NCBI GenBank assembly: GCA_027483885.1
Contig: JAIXTO010000021.1
Location: 1 to 45,936, forward strand
Length of the DNA: 45,936 nt
Direction: 5' to 3'
DNA from: Rhizobiaceae bacterium
GTDB lineage: Bacteria > Pseudomonadota > Alphaproteobacteria > Rhizobiales > Rhizobiaceae
The notes beneath the pieces are model-generated. The model was not told where the DNA came from and did not search any database. It saw nothing but the letters and a program-made list of their open reading frames with translations. Both the position numbers and the translations under genes were made by a program. Shown here one piece after another: positions 1-7,517 of the stretch. Every line of letters begins with the position of its first letter. Positions within the stretch are counted from its first letter, which is position 1.

Positions 1-143
1 CGAGCGACCGACTGGCGCGCAACGCTGTGGATGTCCGAGCGATCGATACCCAGGTCCTGCAGTTCGCGCGAGCTCATGCGGCCGAGTTCGGTAACGGTCT
101 GACGGTACTTGCGCCAGTTGTTGAAAGAGCGTGCTACGTTCAT
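1..143 (-). CDS. DUF1127 small protein (3' end cut by window edge)
   Basis: Small basic protein of the DUF1127 (YjiS-like) family, read from an ATG at 143; 47 codons are visible and no stop is reached, so at most a few residues are missing because the family is usually 45-50 residues. It starts MNVARSFNNWRKYRQTV and continues with the typical ELGRMSSRELQDLGIDRSDI core. The start is supported by AAGGGG just upstream. Family members are cytoplasmic, arginine-rich and linked in alphaproteobacteria to phosphate and carbon physiology and RNA-related control; the molecular role here is unknown. An inverted repeat lies about 50-75 bases upstream of the start. Confidence 0.85.
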   Translation of the reverse strand, partial: MNVARSFNNWRKYRQTVTELGRMSSRELQDLGIDRSDIHSVARQSVA

Positions 144-191
144 GATGATCCCCTTTCGTGAGGTCTCTTGACGCCAGCAACCTTGCCTTGG

Positions 192-217
192 TTCCAACGT
201 CGTTTCGATGGTTGGAA
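192..217. promoter_or_regulatory. Inverted repeat upstream of DUF1127 gene
   Basis: TTCCAAC (192-198) and GTTGGAA (211-217) form a perfect 7-bp inverted repeat with a 12-base spacer, next to an AT-rich stretch giving a TATATT -10-like element on the minus strand. LysR-type regulators such as VtlR/LsrB are known to control DUF1127 genes in Rhizobiales, and this geometry would suit one. That link is inference. The rest of 144-360 shows no gene. Confidence 0.35.
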
Positions 218-360
218 TATAGGCTCTCGGCCAACGGGCGATAAGGCACAAGGTCTCAGGTCGGCCATGCGTCCACAGCATGGGTCCACTCAAAGGATGA
301 GCTGAAGGGAGCAATCAGGCCCGGAAGCGGTCGAAGGCAGTGAGGCGCTTGATGGGAGGA

Positions 361-1590
361 TCAGCGTCTGGTTTTCGGCCTTCGCCGCTTCTGCTCCGCG
401 CTCGATGCCCGTGCAAGCAGTTGATGGACCTTGTCAGGCGCGTACAGGTCATCCAGCAGAAGATAGGCCGCGCCGTAAAGGGCCGTGTCGTCATGGACCG
501 ATGAGAGCGTGATCGTCAGATCGCGCGTAGCAAGAGGCAGACAGCGTTGGTAGACCAGTTCGCGGATGCCGGAAAGCAGCGTCTCCCCGGCCCGTGCCAG
601 CGTTCCGCCGATCACGATGACGCCGGGATTGAGGATGCTGACTGCATCGGCAATCACCTCGCCGATCGTCCGCCCGGCCTCGCGCAGCAGCATGAGGGCC
701 TCCGGCTTGCGCTGCTCGACGAGATCGATCACATCGCGCGCCGTTTCCGTGGGAATGCCGCGTTGGGTGAGATCACGGGCAATCGCCCAACCGGCCGCCC
801 GCGCCTCGACGCAGCCGAACTTGCCGCAGCGGCACAGAGGTGCGTCGTTCGACACGAACTGGATATGTCCGATATCGCCAGCGGCACCCTGAGCGCCGCG
901 AAAAAGGCGGCCGCCGGCAATCATGCCGCTGCCAATGCCGGTACCGACCTTGACGAACAGCATGTCGTCCTCTGCCGGAAGGCGGTGCTTCTGTTCGAAG
1001 ATCGTCATCAGGTTCACGTCGTTTTCGACGAAGACCGGAACTCCAAAGCGCGCGCCCAGCCATCCGATGATGTCGAATTCGTCCCAACCTTGCAGAACGG
1101 AGGGGCCGACGACGCGGCCACGCTTGAAATCGACCGGCGTCGGCAGGCTGAGGCTGATGCCGAAGAGGAGCCCGCGTTCGTTTCCCGCCTCTGCCAGCAG
1201 CGCGGAAAAGCCCTCGCTGATCGCGTCAAGTGTTGCCTCAGGCCTATTCGGGAGGGCAAAGGGCAGGGTCGCCTGGGCAAAGATGGCCGGTGAAAGGTCC
1301 ATGGCTGCGAGGTGGATATGAGTTTCGCCGATATTGGCGGCCAGCACGAATCCGCTCGATGCGTTGACCTCGAGGATCCGCGTCGGCCTGCCGCCGCTGC
1401 GCAGCGTTTCCTCGGTTTCGCGCACGAGGCCATGCGCCAGCAGGGCTGTCAGCCTCTGCGTCACCGTCACCCGCGAAAGGCCCGACGCCCGAAGCAGTTC
1501 GGCCCGCGAAGACGCCCGGCGCGAAGCAATCAGTGACAGGATGTCCCCTGCCCCTTCCAGCGACGGCAGGTCACGCCGACCTTCATGCAT
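361..1590 (-). CDS. ROK-family transcriptional regulator of the sugar island
   Basis: Sugar-responsive repressor of the ROK (NagC/XylR) family, 409 residues. An N-terminal winged helix-turn-helix lies at about residues 27-55 (SRAELLRASGLSRVTVTQRL). The ROK sugar-binding fold follows, with VENDVN near 188-193, GTGIGSG near 217-223 and GDIGH near 238-242, and the zinc cluster CRCGKFGC at 253-260. I start at the ATG at 1590 because GGGGAG sits six bases upstream; the ATG at 1596 would abut that Shine-Dalgarno sequence. It is divergent from an FGGY kinase and next to a FrcBCA-like importer, so it probably represses that island until a sugar or sugar phosphate binds. Two matching palindromes nearby are candidate targets. 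The ligand is unknown. Confidence 0.9.
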   Translation of the reverse strand: MHEGRRDLPSLEGAGDILSLIASRRASSRAELLRASGLSRVTVTQRLTALLAHGLVRETEETLRSGGRPTRILEVNASSGFVLAANIGETHIHLAAMDLSPAIFAQATLPFALPNRPEATLDAISEGFSALLAEAGNERGLLFGISLSLPTPVDFKRGRVVGPSVLQGWDEFDIIGWLGARFGVPVFVENDVNLMTIFEQKHRLPAEDDMLFVKVGTGIGSGMIAGGRLFRGAQGAAGDIGHIQFVSNDAPLCRCGKFGCVEARAAGWAIARDLTQRGIPTETARDVIDLVEQRKPEALMLLREAGRTIGEVIADAVSILNPGVIVIGGTLARAGETLLSGIRELVYQRCLPLATRDLTITLSSVHDDTALYGAAYLLLDDLYAPDKVHQLLARASSAEQKRRRPKTRR

Positions 1591-1672
1591 TGTCATCTCC
1601 CCATAGCCCCTGACAGACAGTCTGTAGCGCAAGCCTTTGCAAAAATAAAGCTTTGGACATCCCGAAGGAATC

Positions 1673-1694
1673 TTTTGTAAAGAAAAATACATAA
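1673..1694. promoter_or_regulatory. Candidate ROK operator, copy 1
   Basis: Half-sites TTTTGTA (1673-1679) and TACATAA (1688-1694) form an imperfect palindrome around an A-rich 8-base centre, in the intergenic space between the ROK gene and the FGGY kinase. The same architecture recurs at 3316-3337. A ROK repressor is the obvious candidate binder because it is the only regulator in the island and is encoded next door; binding itself is inferred. Confidence 0.55.
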
Positions 1695-1751
1695 ATTGTT
1701 GGATATCGGTTGTGTTGCCTGTACGCTCTGGCGCGACGCTTGGGAGGCATC

Positions 1752-3302
1752 ATGGCGACCTATCTCATTGGACTGGATTTTGGATCGGAAACGGCGCGTG
1801 GCGTGCTGATCGATGTGGTGACGGGCTTGCAGGTGGCAGATCATGTTCACCCCTATCGCCACGGCATCCTGACAGATGCGCTGCCCGATGGCCGGCCGCT
1901 ACCGTCCGGCTTCGCCCTGCAGGTGGCGGATGATTATCTGGAGGCGGCGCGCGACATCCTGTCGGTGCTTGGGAGAGACCGGGTCATCGAAGGAATTGGC
2001 ATCGGCTTCACCGCCAGCTCTCCCCTTCCCGCCCGGCTGGACGGCACGCCGCTTTCACGCATCCATCCACATGCCCCGCACAGCTACGTCAAGCTCTGGA
2101 AGCACAATGCCCAGACCTATGCCGATCGCATCACCGCTTCCCATGCCCCGTTTCTGAAAAACTTCGGCGGCAAGGTTTCCGGGGAATGGCTGCTGGCAAA
2201 GGCGGCCCAGATCGCCGCCGAGGCGCCCGATATCTGGGCGCAGACAGACCGTTTCATCGAAGGCGGCGATTGGCTTGTCTGGCAAATGACGGCGCAGGAA
2301 TGCCGCGGTCTGGGCTTTGCCGCCTACAAGGCACAGTATGCAGCAGATGTCGGCTATCCGGACGGCGTCGTGGCGGGGCTTGAGGCGCGCCTGTCAAAAC
2401 CGCTTCCCGTCGGTTCGGCGGCCGGCACGCTTTCTTCCCCGTGGCGAGATCAGACCGGCATTCGAGGCGCACCGGTCGTGGCGGTTGCCGTCATCGACAG
2501 CCACGTGGTGCTGCCGGCTATCGGCGCTGTCTCCCAGGGCTGTTTCGTCGGTGCCCTTGGCACATCGGCTGCCTATCTCTACCTTTCCGATGTCGAGCGC
2601 CCCTTGCCGCCGGGCATAGAAGGCATGGCCTTCAACGGGTCGATGCGCGATCTATGGTGCTATGAAGCAGGGCAACCGAGCTTTGGCGATACATTGGCGT
2701 GGTTCGTCAGAACATTTCCGCGCGGCGAGACCCTGGACGACAGTTTCCGTGCCTATAATGCCGAGGCAGCATTGCTTGCGCCAATGGCGGGGCAGCTTGT
2801 CGCGCTGGACTGGTGGGGTGGCAACCGTGTGCCCTTTGCCGATGGTAACCTCTCAGGCCTCATCGCCGGGCTGACGCGGCAGACGACAGCGGCAGAAATC
2901 TATCTCTGCCTGATGGAAGCGCTGTGTTTTGGCGCGCGTGCGGTCTTTGATCTTTTTCCACAACACGGTCTTCAGCCCGAACGCGTGCTGATGGCAAGCG
3001 GGCTCGCCCGTGCCAACCCGTTGCTCATCCAGATCCTGGCGGATGTCCTCAACAGGCCGATTGACCTCCCCGAGATCGCCCACGCAACTGCCGTCGGGGC
3101 CGCCATTCACGGGGCCGTGGCCGCAGGCGTCGTTGCAACCTTTGCCGAAGCCGCTGCACGGTTCGGGGCGCGGCAAGTCACGCACGTTCTTCCCCGGCCG
3201 CACTGCTCGCGTCTCTACGAGGATGCCTACGCGATCTACCGCACGCTCGCGCATGAAGGCAGGATCCATGATGCGATGCATGCTTTGCGCGAGCGGTCTT
3301 AG
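1752..3302 (+). CDS. FGGY-family carbohydrate kinase, ribulokinase-like
   Basis: ATP-dependent sugar kinase of the FGGY family, 516 residues, closest in architecture to L-ribulokinase (AraB). It begins MATYLIGLDFGSETARG, the phosphate-binding segment of the actin-like fold. Later come the WWGGNRVPFADGNLSG loop typical of ribulokinases and the C-terminal ATP-site segment VLMASGLARANPLLIQ. GGGAGG four bases upstream fixes the ATG at 1752. It should phosphorylate a ketose or polyol delivered by the importer encoded downstream. No isomerase or epimerase gene (araA or araD type) lies in the island, so the substrate cannot be assigned as L-ribulose. A candidate ROK operator lies just upstream. Confidence 0.85.
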   Translation: MATYLIGLDFGSETARGVLIDVVTGLQVADHVHPYRHGILTDALPDGRPLPSGFALQVADDYLEAARDILSVLGRDRVIEGIGIGFTASSPLPARLDGTPLSRIHPHAPHSYVKLWKHNAQTYADRITASHAPFLKNFGGKVSGEWLLAKAAQIAAEAPDIWAQTDRFIEGGDWLVWQMTAQECRGLGFAAYKAQYAADVGYPDGVVAGLEARLSKPLPVGSAAGTLSSPWRDQTGIRGAPVVAVAVIDSHVVLPAIGAVSQGCFVGALGTSAAYLYLSDVERPLPPGIEGMAFNGSMRDLWCYEAGQPSFGDTLAWFVRTFPRGETLDDSFRAYNAEAALLAPMAGQLVALDWWGGNRVPFADGNLSGLIAGLTRQTTAAEIYLCLMEALCFGARAVFDLFPQHGLQPERVLMASGLARANPLLIQILADVLNRPIDLPEIAHATAVGAAIHGAVAAGVVATFAEAAARFGARQVTHVLPRPHCSRLYEDAYAIYRTLAHEGRIHDAMHALRERS

Positions 3303-3315
3303 AGACATATCCTTA

Positions 3316-3337
3316 TTTTGAAAGAAAATATACAAAA
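3316..3337. promoter_or_regulatory. Candidate ROK operator, copy 2
   Basis: TTTTGAA (3316-3322) and TACAAAA (3331-3337) flank an 8-base A/T-rich centre. Spacing and arm sequence match the site at 1673-1694, giving the shared pattern TTTTGnA, eight bases, TACAnAA. It lies 16 bases upstream of the -35 hexamer of the binding-protein promoter, so one regulator could control both the kinase and the transporter units. Confidence 0.55.
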
Positions 3338-3352
3338 CTCGTATTTTGGTGT

Positions 3353-3381
3353 TTGACATTAGACCTATCCGATGTCCTAAT
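3353..3381 (+). promoter_or_regulatory. Sigma70-type promoter of the sugar ABC operon
   Basis: A consensus TTGACA (3353-3358) is followed after 17 bases by CCTAAT (3376-3381), which matches TATAAT at four of six positions. It sits about 80 bases upstream of the binding-protein start, directly after the second candidate ROK operator. The binding-protein-to-PfkB genes could therefore be transcribed separately from the upstream kinase. Confidence 0.5.
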
Positions 3382-3459
3382 CCTTTCAGCCTTTGAGGAG
3401 AGGCTTGCCGTAACGATGCTGGGAGGCTCGGCGGTGGTGTTGAACTTTGGGAGGATTTC

Positions 3460-4473
3460 ATGTCGCAGAATTGCAATCGCACCTTTGTGCGATCCAACAG
3501 GCTGAAGGCCGGCGCCGCAGCGCTGGGTCTCATCATCGGCGCATCGTTTGGCACCGGACAGGCCGCCGCCGAGGATGTCATCGTCGGTCTCGTGACCAAG
3601 ACGGAGGTCAATCCGTTCTTTGCCAAGATGCGCCAGGCCGCAGAGGCCCGCGCCAAGGAAAAGAAGGTCAAACTCATCGCCCGCGCCGGCAAGTTCGACG
3701 GCGATAACGAAGGCCAGGTCGCTGCGATCGAGGATCTAATCAGCGCAGGGGCCAAGGGTATTCTCGTCACGCCGAACAATTCGTCGGGCATGCTCGACAT
3801 CATCAAGAAGGCACGCGCTGCCGGCGTTCTGGTGATCGCCCTCGATACGGCAACCGACCCGGCCGATGCCGTGGACGCGACCTTTGCCACGGACAATTTC
3901 GAGGCCGGCGTGCAGCAGGGTACATATGCCCGCATGGCCATGGGCGACAAGAAGGCGGTGGTTGCCATGCTCGACGGCACGCCGGGCGGCACGGTGGATA
4001 CGTTCCGCCATGACGGTTACCTGAAAGGCTTCGGCATCAAGGAAGGCGCCCCCTCGATTGCAGGCGCTGCGATCACCAACGGTGCCCAGGACAAGGGCCA
4101 GGTGGGCATGGAAAACCTGCTTTCCAAGAATGGCGATATCAACGCCGTCTATACGATCAACGAACCGGCCGCGGCTGGCGCCTATGCGGCGCTCAAATCC
4201 TTCGGCAAGGAAAACGACGTCATGCTGACCTCGATCGATGGCGGTTGCGCCGGCGTTCGGGATGTCAAGGACGGCAAGATCGCGGCCACCGTGATGCAGT
4301 TCCCCTACAAGATGGCCGCCATGGGTGTCGATGCCGTGGTCGAATATGCAGCCACCGGCAAAAAGCCCAGCGGTTTCGTCAATACAGGGTCATTCCTCAT
4401 TACCGACAAGCCGGTAAAGGGGCTGGAATCCAAGGACACCGCCTGGGGCCTCAAGAACTGCTGGGGCGACTGA
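3460..4473 (+). CDS. Sugar ABC transporter substrate-binding protein (FrcB-like)
   Basis: Periplasmic binding protein of the ribose/fructose class (Peripla_BP_4), 337 residues. A long basic N-terminus precedes a hydrophobic signal segment, with likely processing after GQAAA near residue 37. Features shared with the FrcB fructose/ribose/mannose binder of Sinorhizobium include LVTKTEVNPFF, AGKFDGDNEGQVAAIEDLI, ATDNFEAG, NEPAAAGAYAALKS and SIDGGCAGV. It would capture the sugar for the permease and ATPase encoded downstream. A 182-base hairpin-rich gap separates it from the permease, as often seen where the binding protein must be made in excess. The ligand cannot be read from the sequence. Confidence 0.88.
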   Translation: MSQNCNRTFVRSNRLKAGAAALGLIIGASFGTGQAAAEDVIVGLVTKTEVNPFFAKMRQAAEARAKEKKVKLIARAGKFDGDNEGQVAAIEDLISAGAKGILVTPNNSSGMLDIIKKARAAGVLVIALDTATDPADAVDATFATDNFEAGVQQGTYARMAMGDKKAVVAMLDGTPGGTVDTFRHDGYLKGFGIKEGAPSIAGAAITNGAQDKGQVGMENLLSKNGDINAVYTINEPAAAGAYAALKSFGKENDVMLTSIDGGCAGVRDVKDGKIAATVMQFPYKMAAMGVDAVVEYAATGKKPSGFVNTGSFLITDKPVKGLESKDTAWGLKNCWGD

Positions 4474-4489
4474 CCGGCATCCTCCCGGC

Positions 4490-4584
4490 GGGATCACGTG
4501 CCACTCCGCGCTTTTCGTCTTCCCGTCCTTAGGGTGGCGCAAGCTCGTGCGGTCGTGATCCCAGCTGGCGGCGGACATGCCGCC
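4490..4584 (+). promoter_or_regulatory. Intercistronic hairpins between binding-protein and permease genes
   Basis: GGGATCACG (4490-4498) pairs with CGTGATCCC (4554-4562), enclosing about 55 bases. Immediately after, GGCGGC (4567-4572) pairs with GCCGCC (4579-4584) around a 6-base loop, and a smaller CGGTC/GACCG hairpin follows near 4609-4620. None has a U-tract. They could protect the upstream binding-protein message from 3' decay or damp downstream translation. Confidence 0.5.
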
Positions 4585-4655
4585 GGCATCCTCGGTCGGG
4601 GGGCTGCACGGTCTTTGACCGCACAGGCCCCGGCGTTCTGAAGCACGAGGTATCC

Positions 4656-5642
4656 ATGAGCACCGTCATACCTTCTTCCCCCGACAGGAAAGCGAGCCTG
4701 AAGGCCCGTATTTTCGGTACGCCATCAGTGGGCCCGTTCCTGGTCCTCCTCGCGTTCTGCATCATCTTCGCGCTGACCAATCCGCGGTTTCTGGCGACCC
4801 ACAACCTGTCCATCATCCTGCAGCAGACCGTCATCATCGGTGTGCTTGCCATCGGCCAAACGCTTGTCATTCTGACAGCGGGCATCGATCTTGCGGTCGG
4901 CGCCATCTGCGTGCTCGGCACGATCATCGCCGGCAAGATGGTCAATCTCGGCTATGACCCGGTGTTGTCGATGGGTTTTGCGATCCTCGTCTGCACGGCT
5001 GCGGGGCTTTCCGCTGGCAGCCTGATCAGCGCGCTGAAGCTTCCTCCGTTCATCGTCACGCTCGGCATCCTCGGCATTCTGACGGCGGCCCTACGGCTGA
5101 TTTCCTCAGGTGGGGCCTTTGCCGTCCGCGACCCGTTCCTGGCGTGGACCGGCAACACAATGAAGCTTGGCGGCTTTGTGCTGACCTATGGCGTGCTGAT
5201 CATGTTTTTGCTCTACGGCGTGGTCTGGTACCTGCTCAACGAGACGAAATGGGGCCGTCACGTCTATGCCATCGGCAACAATCCGGAGGCTGCCCGCCTC
5301 GTCGGCATTCCTGTTCGCCGGCACCTTCTGTCCGTATATCTCGGCGCCGGCCTGATCTATGGCATCGGGGCCTGGCTGGCGCTCGGCCGCATCCCAAATG
5401 CCGATCCGAACGCCATGCAGACCGCCAATCTCGATTCCATCACAGCTGTCGTCATTGGCGGTACCAGCCTTTTTGGCGGGCGCGGCGGGTTGATCGGCAC
5501 ACTGATCGGCGCGCTCATCGTCGGCGTGCTGCGAAATGGGCTGACACTCGCCGGCATCGATCCACTCTGGCAGGACCTCGTTACCGGCATTCTCGTCATC
5601 GTCGCCGTTGCCCTTGACCAGATGTCCAGGAGGAAGAACTGA
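4656..5642 (+). CDS. Sugar ABC transporter permease (FrcC/RbsC-like)
   Basis: Inner-membrane permease of the ribose/fructose ABC family (BPD_transp_2), 328 residues with eight to ten hydrophobic segments. Family signatures include VLAIGQTLVILTAGIDLAVG near residues 65-85, the cytoplasmic loop GNNPEAARLVGIPV that contacts the ATPase, and VVIGGTSLFGGRGG near the C-terminus. It would act as a homodimer with the FrcA-like ATPase. GAGGT precedes the ATG at 4656. Its TGA shares one base with the ATG of the ATPase gene (5642), implying translational coupling. Confidence 0.9.
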   Translation: MSTVIPSSPDRKASLKARIFGTPSVGPFLVLLAFCIIFALTNPRFLATHNLSIILQQTVIIGVLAIGQTLVILTAGIDLAVGAICVLGTIIAGKMVNLGYDPVLSMGFAILVCTAAGLSAGSLISALKLPPFIVTLGILGILTAALRLISSGGAFAVRDPFLAWTGNTMKLGGFVLTYGVLIMFLLYGVVWYLLNETKWGRHVYAIGNNPEAARLVGIPVRRHLLSVYLGAGLIYGIGAWLALGRIPNADPNAMQTANLDSITAVVIGGTSLFGGRGGLIGTLIGALIVGVLRNGLTLAGIDPLWQDLVTGILVIVAVALDQMSRRKN

Positions 5643-6436
5643 TGTCGGATGTAAACAGCCCAATGGCGCCGGCAACCCTGTCCGCGCCCGTCGTGCTGGA
5701 AGCCCGCAACGTCATCAAGACCTATGGGCATGTCACAGCGCTTGCCGGCGTCGATTTCGAATTGCGCGCTGGCGAAATCCTGGCGGTTGTCGGTGATAAC
5801 GGTGCCGGAAAGAGCACGCTCATCAAGGCCCTGACCGGCGCCCTGCATCCAACCTCCGGTGAAATCCTCCTTGACGGCATACCGGTGCATTTCAAGGGGC
5901 CGCTCGATGCGCGCCACGCCGGCATCGAAACCGTCTATCAGGATCTTGCCATGGCCCCGGCGCTGGACATCGCTTCCAATCTGTTTCTCGGTCGCGAATT
6001 GCGCGCGCCCGGCATTCTCGGAAGCGTCTTCCGCCGGCTCGACAAGAAGCGTATGCGCCAAGAAGCGCAGCGCGCAATGAGCGATCTGAAGTTCCGGCTG
6101 CCGTCCATCGACAACGCGGTCGAGGCGCTTTCCGGGGGGCAGAGGCAGGGTGTGGCCGTTGCGCGCGCTGCACTTTTTGCCCGCAAGCTCGTCATCATGG
6201 ACGAGCCGACGGCAGCCCTTGGCGTGCGGGAAACCGGACAGGTTCTGGAACTGATCCGCTCCATCCGCGAGCGCGGTTTAGCCGTCGTCCTCATCAGCCA
6301 CAACATGCCCAACGTCTTCGATATTGCCGACCGCATTCACATCATGCGGCTTGGCCGGCGGGCAGCCGTCGTCACACCGAAGACCCATTCCATGAACGAT
6401 GTCGTCGCCATCATGACCGGCGCCGCCACTGCCTGA
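5642..6436 (+). CDS. Sugar ABC transporter ATP-binding protein (FrcA-like)
   Basis: ATPase subunit of the sugar importer, 264 residues. It has Walker A GDNGAGKST, a Q-loop region (ETVYQDLAM), the signature LSGGQRQGVAVARA, Walker B KLVIMDEPTAAL and switch histidine LISHN. It carries a single ATPase domain, unlike the tandem-domain RbsA/XylG proteins of about 500 residues, and so matches the FrcA type of Rhizobiaceae. The start overlaps the permease stop codon. With FrcB/FrcC-like partners it completes the importer. Confidence 0.9.
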   Translation: MSDVNSPMAPATLSAPVVLEARNVIKTYGHVTALAGVDFELRAGEILAVVGDNGAGKSTLIKALTGALHPTSGEILLDGIPVHFKGPLDARHAGIETVYQDLAMAPALDIASNLFLGRELRAPGILGSVFRRLDKKRMRQEAQRAMSDLKFRLPSIDNAVEALSGGQRQGVAVARAALFARKLVIMDEPTAALGVRETGQVLELIRSIRERGLAVVLISHNMPNVFDIADRIHIMRLGRRAAVVTPKTHSMNDVVAIMTGAATA

Positions 6437-6485
6437 AACGCATTGCCGGTTCTGTGGACCGCGCCCCAACGAACGGAACTTATCC

Positions 6486-7517
6486 ATGTATCGTCTCGAT
6501 CAGAAACTCGCCCGCATCCGTGCCGGTCAATACACCCGCGCAGACTTCATCATCGCCGATGCCAAGGATGGCGACATGGGGCCGAGCATGACCTCCTGCG
6601 GCCCGAAGCGGAACAAGGATGGCAGTTTTACGCGCAATTATACGCGGCCGGAATTCCTCGCCAACATAAAGGCCGTCATCGAGCAGGATATCGTCGATAT
6701 CATGCTGACGTCAGCCTCCAATATGGAAGCGCTCATCGACAGTGGCGCCTATCGCGACAGCGCGGTCAAACCCGCCATCCGCGCCAATGATACGACCGAT
6801 GTCTGGGTCTGCCGCGGCGCCACCTACGCCAAACAGGCCTCGCGCCCATTCCGCACCGCCTCTCTCTCGCGCGTCAAAACCGGAACGATCGACCCCGCAC
6901 CGGGTGCTCCCATGACAGGCACCGACCTTGGCCTCTACTCGATCACCTTCAACAATGATCTCAGCCAAGACTACGCGGCGCTTGAAGCCTTCCATGCCTT
7001 TCGCGACGATGCCGCACGCAACGGGTTCAAGTATTTCCTCGAAGTGTTCAACCCCAATATCGACAGCGGCGTGCCCGCCGATGTGCTGCCGCACTACGTC
7101 AACGACGTGATGATGCGCTGCCTTGCGGGCGTGATGAAGGCTGACCGGCCGCAGTTCCTCAAAATTCCCTTCAACGGCGCCAAGGCCATGGAGGAACTTG
7201 CCTCCTACGATCCGTCCGTCATCGTCGGCGTGCTCGGCGGGGGCGCCGGCACCACGCGCGATTGCTTCGAACTTCTGTCGCAGGCAGAACGGTTTGGCGC
7301 ACGGGTGGCGCTGTTCGGCCGCAAGATCAACTTGGCCGAAGATCCGCTTTCCATGGTGCGTTTCATGCGCGAAGTGGCCTCGGGCACGATCTCGCCGGCC
7401 GAGGCCGTCAAGGCCTATCACGATGCACTCGGCAAGCAAGGGATCACGCCGACCCGTGCGCTTGATGCCGACAACCAGGTAACCGAAGCGGTCCTGAAGC
7501 CGGAGCAGACCAGATGA
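6486..7517 (+). CDS. Putative class I aldolase-like (TIM-barrel) protein
   Basis: 343 residues, probably a TIM-barrel enzyme of the DeoC/LacD/FbaB aldolase group; I do not recognise an exact named subfamily. Suggestive segments are FIIADAKDGDMG near residues 21-32, FKYFLEVFNPN in the middle, QFLKIPFNGAKAM near 220 whose lysine is placed like a Schiff-base lysine, and VALFGRKINLAEDPL, resembling the phosphate-binding end of class I bisphosphate aldolases. It follows the ABC ATPase by 49 bases and its TGA overlaps the ATG of a PfkB kinase (ATGA), so the two products probably act in sequence: kinase, then aldolase. Substrate and catalysis are inference. Confidence 0.5.
   Translation: MYRLDQKLARIRAGQYTRADFIIADAKDGDMGPSMTSCGPKRNKDGSFTRNYTRPEFLANIKAVIEQDIVDIMLTSASNMEALIDSGAYRDSAVKPAIRANDTTDVWVCRGATYAKQASRPFRTASLSRVKTGTIDPAPGAPMTGTDLGLYSITFNNDLSQDYAALEAFHAFRDDAARNGFKYFLEVFNPNIDSGVPADVLPHYVNDVMMRCLAGVMKADRPQFLKIPFNGAKAMEELASYDPSVIVGVLGGGAGTTRDCFELLSQAERFGARVALFGRKINLAEDPLSMVRFMREVASGTISPAEAVKAYHDALGKQGITPTRALDADNQVTEAVLKPEQTR

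Noticed and set aside
547..1293. Long plus-strand frame opposite the ROK gene
   Set aside because: Mirror of a well-supported GC-rich coding region, with no family motifs.
2853..3992. 379-codon minus-strand frame across the kinase and binding-protein genes
   Set aside because: Spans two convincing plus-strand genes and the promoter between them; no recognisable domain.
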